64,000 nt of DNA, from the NCBI RefSeq assembly GCF_026627445.1, contig NZ_JAPNLJ010000039.1, forward strand, positions 1-64,000, in the 5' to 3' direction. This document shows, piece by piece, positions 8,391 to 16,099 of the stretch. A program made the translations under genes and the position numbers. How positions within the stretch are numbered: position 1 is the first letter of the stretch; each line of letters opens with the position of its first letter. Under the pieces are notes generated by a model. That model saw nothing but the letters and a program-made list of their open reading frames with translations, did no database searches and was not told where the DNA came from. This stretch comes from Streptomyces sp. H27-H1 (lineage in GTDB: Bacteria; Actinomycetota; Actinomycetes; Streptomycetales; Streptomycetaceae).

Positions 8391-9247
8391 CACGGGTGTT
8401 CCGCGATGTGGCGGGACAGGCGCCCGGCGGTCCATGCGCCGTCGGCCACGACGACCCGGTAGCGGCGCGACAGGGTTTCGCCCGGGGCCAGCGGCAGTTC
8501 CTCGTCGAACGCCAGGGACGGGTTGACGGCGGGGAAGGGCTCGCTGCGGACGAACCAGTCGCAGGGGGCGTCCGGATCGTCCAGGAACAGGAGCGTGGAG
8601 GAGCGGTCGACCTCGTCGTGCGTGCCGATGAAGGCCAGCCAGTCGCCCTGCTCGCCCATCGCGGGGCCGATCACGTCGCCGCCGGTGAAATCGCGCGGGC
8701 CTCGCCAGAACAGGCCGGAGTACCCGGCGAGCTTTCTGCCCTGTGTGCCGGGGCTGCCGAACAGCAGACCGGTGTCCCGGACGTTGATCAGTGCGGTGGC
8801 GACGTCCAGGCTCCAGGAGTCGGATTCGACGTCGTGTGCGGTCAGCGTGCGGCGCTCGTCGATCCAGTGCTCCCCCGCCATCGTGTACCAGGCCAGGTCC
8901 TCGGTGATCACGGCGCGGCCGTGGCCCGTTTCGGCGGACACGGCGAGGCTGCGCATGGTGCCGAGGTTCGGCAGGTCCACGTAGCCCTGGCCGCGCAGGT
9001 AGGTGCCGCCGCCCCAGAAGTTCTGCCCCGACACCCACGACGCCGTGATCTGGATGCCCTTGTGCCAGCGGTGGTCGTGCGGCCGGTACCCGGTGACCAC
9101 GTCGCCGGCGAGCGTGCGCACCGGATGCAGGTAGGGCTTCGGCGCCTCGAAGGGGTCCATGACCGGCCGGTGCACGTACCGGAAGAGGTCGACGCCGCGA
9201 GCTCGGACGGTCAGCGAGTCCTCGTCCTCCAGGAGTTCGAAGGTCAT
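8387..9247 (-). CDS. PmoA-like (DUF6807) family protein
   Basis: A 286-residue cytosolic protein of the family named after methane oxygenase PmoA but found widely in sugar-catabolic clusters. Landmarks include YLHPVRTLAGDVVTGYRPHD and HRWHKGIQITASWVSG, where several conserved His residues cluster, and GQNFWGGGTY. It is almost certainly not a monooxygenase subunit, because membrane segments are absent. The ATG overlaps the TGA of the Gfo/Idh gene (ATGA), with GGAGGTG upstream. It sits between a sugar oxidoreductase and a cupin in a xylan operon, so a role in handling a sugar or uronate derivative is inferred. Confidence 0.82.
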   Translation of the reverse strand: MTFELLEDEDSLTVRARGVDLFRYVHRPVMDPFEAPKPYLHPVRTLAGDVVTGYRPHDHRWHKGIQITASWVSGQNFWGGGTYLRGQGYVDLPNLGTMRSLAVSAETGHGRAVITEDLAWYTMAGEHWIDERRTLTAHDVESDSWSLDVATALINVRDTGLLFGSPGTQGRKLAGYSGLFWRGPRDFTGGDVIGPAMGEQGDWLAFIGTHDEVDRSSTLLFLDDPDAPCDWFVRSEPFPAVNPSLAFDEELPLAPGETLSRRYRVVVADGAWTAGRLSRHIAEHPW

Positions 9248-10290
9248 CGGAACACCTCCGGGCGGCCTCCGTTGAGCGAGCCGTAGAACGGATCGGCCGC
9301 GTCGATCTCTCCGCGCCGGACCGGCAGCCCGGTGATCGCGGCCTTGTACAGGGCGGTGACCAGTTCCATGGTGGATCTGCCGAGGTCGGGCCGGATGCCC
9401 GCTTCGTAGCCGTCCAGGAAGGCCGCGAGCTGGGCGGTGTGCGAGCTGGGCAGGTCGTCCGGCGGCTCCCACTTCACGCTGGTCGATCCGGTGGTGAACG
9501 TCCAGTCCGCGTTGGAGTAGCCGTACAGATGCCGCAGTTCGACCGTGGCGTCGGTGAGGTCGAACCGCAGGTAGCTCTCCTCGCGCGGGGAAAGGACGCT
9601 GTTGACGACCGTCGCGATGGCTCCGTTCTCGAACCGGACCAGGGCCGCGGACACATCCTCGGTCTGGACGTCGCGTTCGAGGCGGCCGGCCATCGCGCGT
9701 ACCTCGGCCCATTCGCCGAGCACCGCGAGCATCAGGTCCATCTGGTGGATGCCGTGCCCCAGCGTCGGGCCACCCCCCTCGCTCTCCCAGGTGCCGCGCC
9801 AGGGCATGTCGTAGTAGGCGTCGTCGCGGTACCAGGCCGTGACGCACTGCGCGACCAGGGGACGGCCCAGCGTCCCGGCGACGATCCGGTCGCGCAGGTA
9901 CCGGGCCCCCGAGCCGTACCGGTGCTGGAACACCGCGCCCGCGACGGCGGGCCCCTCGGCGGCGCGGATCCGGTCGAGCTCGGCCAGCGACAGCGCCACC
10001 GGCTTCTCGCACCACACCCACGCCTGCGACTCCAGACAGGCCACGGCCTGGTCGGCGTGCAGGAACGGAGGCGTGCACAGGTGCACGAGGTCGGGGCTCT
10101 GCTCCTGGAGCATCGTGTGCAGGTCGGTGTAGACCGCGGGAATGCCGTGTTCGGCCGCGAACTCCTCGGCGCGCGCGGCGTCCACGTCGACGGCCGCCAC
10201 GATCACGGCCCGGTGCGCCTGCGCCCGGAGGGCGGGTACGTGGCAGATGCCCGCGATCCCGCCCGTTCCGACGATCGCCGTCCTGATCAT
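9244..10290 (-). CDS. Gfo/Idh/MocA family oxidoreductase
   Basis: A 348-residue NAD(P)-dependent oxidoreductase. The N-terminal Rossmann fold has IVGTGGIAGICHVPAL, the family EKP signature is CEKPVALS near residue 98, and the C-terminal alpha/beta substrate domain follows. The enzyme should oxidise or reduce a sugar or sugar acid in the cytosol. Its ATG overlaps the stop of the upstream GH10 gene by 4 bases and its own stop overlaps the PmoA-like gene, so it is coupled into the xylan operon. Candidate substrates are xylose, arabinose or a glucuronate derivative released from xylan; sequence alone does not decide. Confidence 0.88.
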   Translation of the reverse strand: MIRTAIVGTGGIAGICHVPALRAQAHRAVIVAAVDVDAARAEEFAAEHGIPAVYTDLHTMLQEQSPDLVHLCTPPFLHADQAVACLESQAWVWCEKPVALSLAELDRIRAAEGPAVAGAVFQHRYGSGARYLRDRIVAGTLGRPLVAQCVTAWYRDDAYYDMPWRGTWESEGGGPTLGHGIHQMDLMLAVLGEWAEVRAMAGRLERDVQTEDVSAALVRFENGAIATVVNSVLSPREESYLRFDLTDATVELRHLYGYSNADWTFTTGSTSVKWEPPDDLPSSHTAQLAAFLDGYEAGIRPDLGRSTMELVTALYKAAITGLPVRRGEIDAADPFYGSLNGGRPEVFR

Positions 10291-11327
10291 CCGCCCAGCA
10301 CCTTCCTGATCGAGTGATAGGCGGGCTTGGGCATCAGGTTCTCGTCGTAGGGCAGGGCCGCACCCTCACCGGGGAAGACGGAGGGGATCCACGAGTACTT
10401 GTCCGTGTAGTCCCAGATGGTGATGCCCACGCATTTCCTGACCGCGAGGCAGGCCTTGACGTAGTCGGCGTACCAGGTGGCCTGCGTGGCGAGCTTCTCG
10501 GGGGTCGCCGGGAGGTTCATCCTGATGTCGAGCTCGGTGATCGCGACCTCGACCCCGAGGTCGGCGAAGCGCTCCATGTTCTGCTGGACGTCGGCGGGGA
10601 AGCCGTACTGGAGCGCCAGATGGCCCTGGATGCCGAAGCCCTCCACCGGGACGCCGTCGGCCTTCAACTGCTTGATCAGGGTGTAATAGGCGTCGCTCTT
10701 GGGGCCGATCCAGTCGACGTTGTAGTCGTTGAGGTACAGCTTGGCGTGTCGGTCGGCCTCGTGGGCCCAGCGCAGGGCGTCGGCGATGTAGCCGGGGCCG
10801 AGCGTCTTGTAGAAGAGCGTCTCGCGGTAGGTGCCGTCTTCGTTGAAGGCCTCGTTGACGACGTCCCAGTGGATCACCTGGCCCTTGAAGTGCCGGACCA
10901 CCGTCTGTATGTGGTGCTTGAGGATGGCGCGCAGCTCGTCGGCGGTCCAGGTGCCCTCGGTGAGCCAGGCGGGAAGCTGGTTGTGCCAGATGAGGGTGTG
11001 GCCGCGGACCTTCTGGTGGTGGGCCTGGGCGAACGCGACGACCTCGTCGGCGGCGGTGAAGTCGAAGACGCCGCGTTCGGGCTCGGTGGCGTACCACTTC
11101 ATGGCGTTGCCGGGGGTGGTCTGCCCGAATTCGCTGCCGAGGAGCTTCAGATAGGCGGCGTCGGTGAACTCGGGGTTGTCGGTGGCGGAGCCGAAGTACT
11201 TGTGGTGCTTCTCGGCCAGTTCGCCGAGCGTCCTGGGACGTGGCTCGGCGGCCGCGGGCGCGGCGGCGAGGCCGGCCGACAGGCAGACGGCGGCGGACAG
11301 AGCGGTGAGAATCCGGGACATGGACAT
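10287..11327 (-). CDS. GH10 endo-beta-1,4-xylanase
   Basis: A 346-residue secreted xylanase with a signal peptide ending around AAAPAAAEP and a single GH10 domain without carbohydrate-binding module. The acid/base is Glu159 in WDVVNEAF and the nucleophile is Glu265 in AITELDIR; the WHNQLPAW and LYLNDYNVD motifs are intact. It cuts the xylan backbone outside the cell, and the products feed the ABC importer encoded upstream. It lies 29 bases after GH30 and overlaps the Gfo/Idh start. A second ATG two codons in is possible. It is clearly different from the CBM13-carrying GH10 at 27958. Confidence 0.95.
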   Translation of the reverse strand: MSMSRILTALSAAVCLSAGLAAAPAAAEPRPRTLGELAEKHHKYFGSATDNPEFTDAAYLKLLGSEFGQTTPGNAMKWYATEPERGVFDFTAADEVVAFAQAHHQKVRGHTLIWHNQLPAWLTEGTWTADELRAILKHHIQTVVRHFKGQVIHWDVVNEAFNEDGTYRETLFYKTLGPGYIADALRWAHEADRHAKLYLNDYNVDWIGPKSDAYYTLIKQLKADGVPVEGFGIQGHLALQYGFPADVQQNMERFADLGVEVAITELDIRMNLPATPEKLATQATWYADYVKACLAVRKCVGITIWDYTDKYSWIPSVFPGEGAALPYDENLMPKPAYHSIRKVLGG

Positions 11328-11356
11328 GACGGACTACTCCTCCAGTGATGGGCGGT

Positions 11357-12730
11357 TCAGTCGAGGACGATCGTGGTCAGCGCGCGTGGGGCGAGCGTCG
11401 CCCTGAGGGTCGTGCCGTGCGTGGAGACGATGTCGGCCGGGGTGATCGAGCGGGTCTCGTCGGTGACGTAGGCGTCAGGGCGGCGGTCGTGCCCGCCGCG
11501 GAGTGAGAACTCGGTGGAGCTTTCGGTGCTCGCGGTGTTGAGGATCTCGATCACGCGGCTGCCGTCGGTGTTGCGGAAGGCCGTGATCCGCAGTGCCGGG
11601 TCGGCGTTCGTGACCGGCACGCGGACGGCGCCGGGGCGGATGAACCGGCTGAAGGCGGCCAGCGCCCAGTACCGCTTGGACACGCGGTAGTCGTCACCGG
11701 GGTTGGCGAGCTGGATGAGCCCTCGGGTCGCGCCGAGGGACGCGCCGGTCCAGTAGACGTAGGCATTGGCGTTGCCGACGGTCAGGGTGTTCTGGATGTC
11801 GGCCGCGACGGTGAGACCGTCGTAGCCGCTGCCGTCGTCCCAGTTCTCGTTCCAGGTGGCGCCGTCCGGCGACCATTCCGACATCCACACGTGCTTGTCG
11901 GTCGGCTGCGCCACCTCGGTCGGACCGCTGTAGCGGTGGCCCGTGATGGTCCGCACGGCCTTGCCGGCCGCGGGGTCCGCCTCGATGGCCTCGGTGTAGG
12001 CGACCTGCCGGTCCCAGCCCGCGGCGTCGCAGCAGACCACCCCGGTCTTCAGCCCGGACGCGCGGACGGTCGGCCCGAGCACCTTGAGGAAGTCGACGGC
12101 CTGCTGCGGGGTGAACCGCATCGAGGCGTAGGTCGCCGTCCAGTCGGGTTCGTTGGTGAACCCGAGGTCGGTGAGCCCGATGCCCTCCTGCTGGTAGAAC
12201 TTCGCGTACTGGACGAGGTAGTTCGCATAGGCCTGACGCCATTCGGGCAGCAGCTCGCCGCCGTCGTTCTCGCTTCCGTTGGTCTTCATGAAGGCCGGGG
12301 CGCTCCAGGCGTCGGCGAAGAACCGTTTGACGCCGTACTCCTTGGCCTCCTTGGCGAGCCAGACCTGACCGCCGTCCCAGCCGTCCCAGACGTACTTCGG
12401 CGTGGCCCGCGGCCCGCCGGGATCGGCCGGCAGGATCGTCGGCATGTGGTCGTAGACCTTGTCGGTCGACGACCCGATGCCCAGACGCAGGATCGAAAGG
12501 CCCGCACCCTTGTCCTTACTGAGCAGCAGGTCGAGCACCTCGCGCTGCTTGGCCGGGCTGAGGCCGCGTGCGCCGTGCAGCAGGTCGGCCCGCTGGAAGG
12601 CCATCGAGAAGCCGAATCCGTCTATGGGCTGGAGCTCGGCGCGGAAGTCGATGACGGGTCGCGCGGGGGCGGCCACCGCCTGCATAGTTAACGCTAACAA
12701 TATTGCGGTCAATGCGGCCAGGCGTTTCAC
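11357..12730 (-). CDS. GH30 family xylanase with TTA codons in its signal peptide
   Basis: A 457-residue secreted GH30 enzyme. The mature start PIDGFGFSMAFQRADLL is the family N-terminus, the acid/base lies in GFTNEPDW and the nucleophile in HVWMSEWSPDG. A C-terminal beta-sandwich of the GH30 type follows the barrel. The start is GTG at 12730 with GAGGAGA 5 bases upstream. It probably acts on glucuronoxylan or short xylan chains, but GH30 also contains other specificities. Two leucine codons in the signal peptide are TTA (minus strand, 12695-12697 and 12689-12691), so export may be bldA-dependent. It follows the permease genes after 38 bases. Confidence 0.88.
   Translation of the reverse strand: MKRLAALTAILLALTMQAVAAPARPVIDFRAELQPIDGFGFSMAFQRADLLHGARGLSPAKQREVLDLLLSKDKGAGLSILRLGIGSSTDKVYDHMPTILPADPGGPRATPKYVWDGWDGGQVWLAKEAKEYGVKRFFADAWSAPAFMKTNGSENDGGELLPEWRQAYANYLVQYAKFYQQEGIGLTDLGFTNEPDWTATYASMRFTPQQAVDFLKVLGPTVRASGLKTGVVCCDAAGWDRQVAYTEAIEADPAAGKAVRTITGHRYSGPTEVAQPTDKHVWMSEWSPDGATWNENWDDGSGYDGLTVAADIQNTLTVGNANAYVYWTGASLGATRGLIQLANPGDDYRVSKRYWALAAFSRFIRPGAVRVPVTNADPALRITAFRNTDGSRVIEILNTASTESSTEFSLRGGHDRRPDAYVTDETRSITPADIVSTHGTTLRATLAPRALTTIVLD
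12687..12698. promoter_or_regulatory. GTTAACGCTAAC motif inside the GH30 start
   Basis: A near-palindromic 12-mer located within the signal-peptide codons. It differs by one base from the element in the GH127 promoter (21006-21017, reverse orientation). It may be an operator for a LacI-type regulator, or may just reflect the TTA codons. Confidence 0.4.
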
Positions 12731-12768
12731 GGCGTCTCCTCGGGGGGGGGGAGGTCGGGCGGGACGGG

Positions 12769-13599
12769 TCAGCCCTTGGTGGCGCCCGCGGTGAGTCCGC
12801 CGATCAGCTGCCGCTCGGCGACGGCGTAGAAGGCGAGGGCGGGGACCATGGCGAGCACGATGTAGGCGAGGACGAGCGCGTAGTCGGTCGAGTACTGGCC
12901 CTGGAACTGCTGGACGCCGACCGGGATCGTCTGCCATTGGGGGTCGTTGAACACCAGCAGCGGCAGGAAGAAGTTGTTCCAGCTCGCGACGATCGCGAGC
13001 ACCGAGACCGTGCCGAGCGCCGGACGCGCCATCGGCAGCAGGATCTTCCAGAAGAAGCGGAACTTGCCGCAGCCGTCCATGACGGCCGCCTCCTCGACCT
13101 CTGCCGGGATGGTCCGGAAGAAGCCGCGCAGAATGATGATCGTCATGGGGAGCCCGAAGGCCGCCTGCGGGAGGATCACTCCGAGGGGGTTGTCGAGCAG
13201 GTCGAAGTTGCGCAGCAGCAGGAACAGCGGCAGGACGGCCACCGCGAACGGGAACATCAGCCCGATCGTGAACAGCGTGTAGAACAGCTCCCTGCCCCGG
13301 AAGGCGTAGCGGGCCAGGACGAACGCCGCCATCGCAGCGACCGCCACCGTGCAGCATGCCGTGCCGATCGCGATTCCCGCGCTGTTGGCGATCTGCCGCC
13401 AGAACATTCCGTCGCTGAGGATGCCGGTGTAATTGCCGGTCTTCCAGTGCTCCGGCAGCCCGAACGGGTTGGTCGTCAGCTCGCCGGTGCTCTTGAACCC
13501 GGAGATCACCGCGTAGACCAGCGGCACGACGACGAACGCGCCGATCAGCCAGACCACGGCGTGCAGCGACAGGCCGTGTGCCGTTCTGCGGGCGTTCAT
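12769..13599 (-). CDS. bxlG: Xylo-oligosaccharide ABC transporter permease, MalG type
   Basis: A 276-residue inner-membrane protein with about six membrane spans and the cytoplasmic EAA loop EEAAVMDGCGKFRFFWKILLP, where the ATPase docks. It pairs with the permease upstream, overlapping by 4 bases (ATGA). Position after a solute-binding protein and a MalF-type permease, beside a divergent LacI and GH3 beta-xylosidase, matches the Streptomyces bxlEFG xylobiose importer. No ATPase gene is nearby; such importers commonly use the shared MsiK ATPase encoded elsewhere. Confidence 0.88.
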   Translation of the reverse strand: MNARRTAHGLSLHAVVWLIGAFVVVPLVYAVISGFKSTGELTTNPFGLPEHWKTGNYTGILSDGMFWRQIANSAGIAIGTACCTVAVAAMAAFVLARYAFRGRELFYTLFTIGLMFPFAVAVLPLFLLLRNFDLLDNPLGVILPQAAFGLPMTIIILRGFFRTIPAEVEEAAVMDGCGKFRFFWKILLPMARPALGTVSVLAIVASWNNFFLPLLVFNDPQWQTIPVGVQQFQGQYSTDYALVLAYIVLAMVPALAFYAVAERQLIGGLTAGATKG

Positions 13600-14585
13600 C
13601 GGCCACCTCCCGAGGTGACGGCCCCGCTCAGGTCACGGCGCAGTACGTAACGCTGGTAGAAGAGGGAGAAGACCAGACTGATCATGAACAGCACCACGCT
13701 GATCGCACTGGCGTAGCCGACCTGGTAGCGCTTGAAGCCGAACTGGAACATCGAGATCGCCATCGTCTCGGAGGAGTGGTTGGGCCCGCCCGCGGTCATG
13801 ACCCAGACGAGGTCGAAGAGCTGGATGGCACCGATGACCGAAAGGAAGACGCTGATCCGGATCGTCGGGCCGAGCAACGGCAGCGTCACGTGCCGGAAGC
13901 GCTGCCAGGCGCCGGCGCCGTCGATGGAGGCGGCCTCGAGGATCTCGCCCGGGATGCTTTGCAGCCCGGCGAGGAAGAGCATCATGTGGAACCCGAAGTA
14001 CTTCCAGGTCATGACCACGAACAGGGTCGGCATGACCGTCGAGGGATCGGCGAGCCACTTGCCCTGCAGCCCCTCCAGGCCGAGGGCGCCCGCGAGATGG
14101 TCGGCCATGCCGCCACCGGGAAGGAAGATCATCGTGAAGAGGACCGCCGTGACCACTTCGGACAGGATGTACGGCGCGAAGAACAGCATCCGGTAGACGG
14201 CCCGGCCGCGCAGCCTCTGGTTGAGCAGGACGGCGGTGAACAGCGCGAACGGCAACTGCACCGTGATCGACAGCGTGATCAGGTACAGCCCGCGCTCCAG
14301 ATCGCCGAGGAAGACCTGATCCCCGAAGAGGGTGGCGTAGTTGCCGAAGCCGACGAAGTCCTCCAGGGGGCCGACCCCGCCCCACTTGAAGAAGCCGGTG
14401 TAGACGGCGACCGCGATCGGGGCGAGGACGAAGACGAGGAAGAGGACCAGAGCCGGGACGAGGAACCAGGCGACCGACGCCCAGCTTCCCAGCCGGCGCA
14501 GGAGCGACCGCGCCGGGGCGGGCGGGCGCACCGGTCCGGTGTCCTGCGTCCGCTCCTTGGTCAGGGTGGACACGGAGCTAGGCAC
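13596..14585 (-). CDS. bxlF: Xylo-oligosaccharide ABC transporter permease, MalF type
   Basis: A 329-residue permease with a cytosolic N-terminus, six predicted membrane helices and the EAA loop EILEAASIDGAGAWQRFRHV. It overlaps the solute-binding protein gene by 8 bases and the MalG-type gene by 4. The start is GTG at 14585; a GTG at 14573 is also in frame and has better Shine-Dalgarno spacing (GAAGGG 11 bases upstream). With its partner it forms the membrane channel that imports xylobiose or related oligosaccharides. Confidence 0.88.
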   Translation of the reverse strand: MPSSVSTLTKERTQDTGPVRPPAPARSLLRRLGSWASVAWFLVPALVLFLVFVLAPIAVAVYTGFFKWGGVGPLEDFVGFGNYATLFGDQVFLGDLERGLYLITLSITVQLPFALFTAVLLNQRLRGRAVYRMLFFAPYILSEVVTAVLFTMIFLPGGGMADHLAGALGLEGLQGKWLADPSTVMPTLFVVMTWKYFGFHMMLFLAGLQSIPGEILEAASIDGAGAWQRFRHVTLPLLGPTIRISVFLSVIGAIQLFDLVWVMTAGGPNHSSETMAISMFQFGFKRYQVGYASAISVVLFMISLVFSLFYQRYVLRRDLSGAVTSGGGR

Positions 14586-15870
14586 CCTTCGCAGCCTCGG
14601 TTATCGACTTGGTGACCTGCTCGGGCGTCTTCTTGCCCGCGATGAGGTCGGCGACGCTGTCGTTGACCTCCTGGCCGACCGCCGGCGGGTAGGCCTGGTC
14701 GAGGAAGAGCTGGAAGCCCGTCGCCTTGACCAGGCTGTCGGCCACCACCTTCCTGTTGGGGTCGGTGAGCTGGCTCTCCGCGCCCTTGACCACCGGGAGG
14801 TAGCCGTTGGAGGCCAGCAGCTTGGACTGGTTCTCCAGAACGAAGAACTTCAGGAAGTCCAGCGCCTCCTTCGGGGCGCCCTTGCGCAGCGCGAAGCCGC
14901 CGCCGCCGCCGAACACCTCGGTGGCCTGGCCGACGCCGCCGTCGACCGTAGGGAAGGGGAAGAAGCCGAGGTCCGCTCCCAGGTCGGCGCCCGCGTCCTT
15001 CTGCACCGACGGCCCCCACTGCCCCATCAGCTCCATGGCGGCCTTGCCGTTGCCCATGGTCGCGGCCTGGCCGCCGGGGGTGGCGTAGCCGGCGCCGAGG
15101 AAGGCCGTCTGGAACGGCTGGAGGTCGACCAGCTCCTTGAGGTGGGCGCCTGCCTGGACGAAGCCCGCGCCGGTGAAGTCCTTGGTGGTCGCGGCCTGCT
15201 GCAGCGCGGGGAGGCCCGCGACGCGCATCGCGAGGTAGGCCCAGTAGTAGTGGCCGGGCCATTTCTCCTTGCCCGCGAGGGCGATCGGAGTGACGCCCGC
15301 CGCCTTGAGCTTCCTGACGTCTTCCAGGAGCTCGGCCCAGGTGGCCGGCGGAGCGGTGATCCCGGCCTTGGCGAAGAGCTTCTTGTTGTACCAGAAGCCG
15401 ACCATGCCGACGTCGTAGGGCACCCCGTAGGTCCGGCCCTCGAACTGGTAGGCCTGCAGCGAGACCGGGGTGAGGTCGGACGACCAGCCGAACACGTCGG
15501 TGAGGTCCTCCACCAGCCCCGCGTCGACCTGCTGCTGCAGCACGCCTCCGCCCCAGGTCTGGAAGACGTCGGGGAGCTTGCCCGAAGAGGTGGTGGCGGT
15601 CAGCTTGGACTTGAACGCCTCGTTCTCCAACGAGGTCGTCTTGATCGTGATGTCCGGGTGGGCGGCCGTGAACGCCGAGGAGATCTGCGGGAAGAGGGAC
15701 TTGCCCGGTTCCGTCGTGGCGATGTTCCACCACGCGAAGGTCACCTTGCCGCCGGCCGCCGGCTTGCCGCCCGAGTCGTCACCGCCGCAGGCCGCGGTCA
15801 GCGAGACGGACAGAGCGGTCAGACCCGAGAGCGCCAGGAAGCTTCGTCGGCTCGGGGGGGTGCTGGCCAT
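14578..15870 (-). CDS. bxlE: Solute-binding lipoprotein of the xylo-oligosaccharide importer
   Basis: A 430-residue family-1 sugar-binding protein. The start SRRSFLALSG is a twin-arginine-type signal and LTAAC provides the lipobox, so the mature protein is lipid-anchored outside the membrane. The body has the usual two-lobed layout (FAWWNIATTEPGK, YGVPYDVGMVGFWYNKKLF). It delivers xylan oligosaccharides to the two permeases downstream. CGGAGG lies 4 bases before the ATG. The promoter and an operator of CGAAA-N3-TTTCG form lie upstream, facing the divergent LacI gene. Confidence 0.9.
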   Translation of the reverse strand: MASTPPSRRSFLALSGLTALSVSLTAACGGDDSGGKPAAGGKVTFAWWNIATTEPGKSLFPQISSAFTAAHPDITIKTTSLENEAFKSKLTATTSSGKLPDVFQTWGGGVLQQQVDAGLVEDLTDVFGWSSDLTPVSLQAYQFEGRTYGVPYDVGMVGFWYNKKLFAKAGITAPPATWAELLEDVRKLKAAGVTPIALAGKEKWPGHYYWAYLAMRVAGLPALQQAATTKDFTGAGFVQAGAHLKELVDLQPFQTAFLGAGYATPGGQAATMGNGKAAMELMGQWGPSVQKDAGADLGADLGFFPFPTVDGGVGQATEVFGGGGGFALRKGAPKEALDFLKFFVLENQSKLLASNGYLPVVKGAESQLTDPNRKVVADSLVKATGFQLFLDQAYPPAVGQEVNDSVADLIAGKKTPEQVTKSITEAAKGA

Positions 15871-15903
15871 GGGACCTCCGGGTTAGGAATGCCGGTTCAG
15901 ACG

Positions 15904-15920
15904 CGAAAGATTTTCGAAAC
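15904..15920. promoter_or_regulatory. BxlR-type operator downstream of the importer promoter
   Basis: CGAAA-GAT-TTTCG (15904-15916) continues into AAAC, giving a second overlapping TTTCGAAA palindrome. It lies about 25 bases downstream of the -10 box, where a bound LacI protein would block elongation. CGAAA/TTTCG boxes are known operators of Streptomyces xylan genes. Confidence 0.7.
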
Positions 15921-15943
15921 ACCATCGGATTCGGTGCTGCCAT

Positions 15944-15972
15944 AAACTAGGAAGGCGGGGCCCCTCGGTCAA
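15944..15972 (-). promoter_or_regulatory. Promoter of the xylan importer operon
   Basis: On the minus strand TTGACC (15972-15967) and TAGTTT (15949-15944) are separated by exactly 17 bases. It reads into the solute-binding protein gene, with the operator at 15904-15920 between it and the ATG. Confidence 0.65.
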
Positions 15973-16014
15973 GACCTGTCACCGATTTATCCGCCACAGC
16001 AGCACTCTTTGAGC

Positions 16015-16058
16015 TTGACAAGCAGGTCACGCCGACCGGAAACTCTTCGAAAGTTTGC
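16015..16058 (+). promoter_or_regulatory. Promoter and operator of the LacI regulator gene
   Basis: TTGACA at 16015-16020 is followed after 18 bases by GAAACT (16039-16044). The -10 region is covered by AAACT...TTCGAA...AGTTT (16040-16056), similar to the operator at 15904. This arrangement suggests autoregulation together with control of the divergent importer. Confidence 0.6.
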
Positions 16059-16099
16059 GATACATGTCGCCAGCCCATGGTCTGCCCATAGGAGAGAAG

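Noticed and set aside
8387..9247. Reading the PmoA-like gene as part of a methane or ammonia monooxygenase
   Set aside because: The product is soluble, lacks the membrane helices and copper-site context, and sits in a sugar operon; the family name is historical.
13578..15945. Plus-strand open frames opposite the xylan importer genes
   Set aside because: Products are Glu/Arg/Gly-rich without motifs, while the opposite strand has clear permease and binding-protein motifs.
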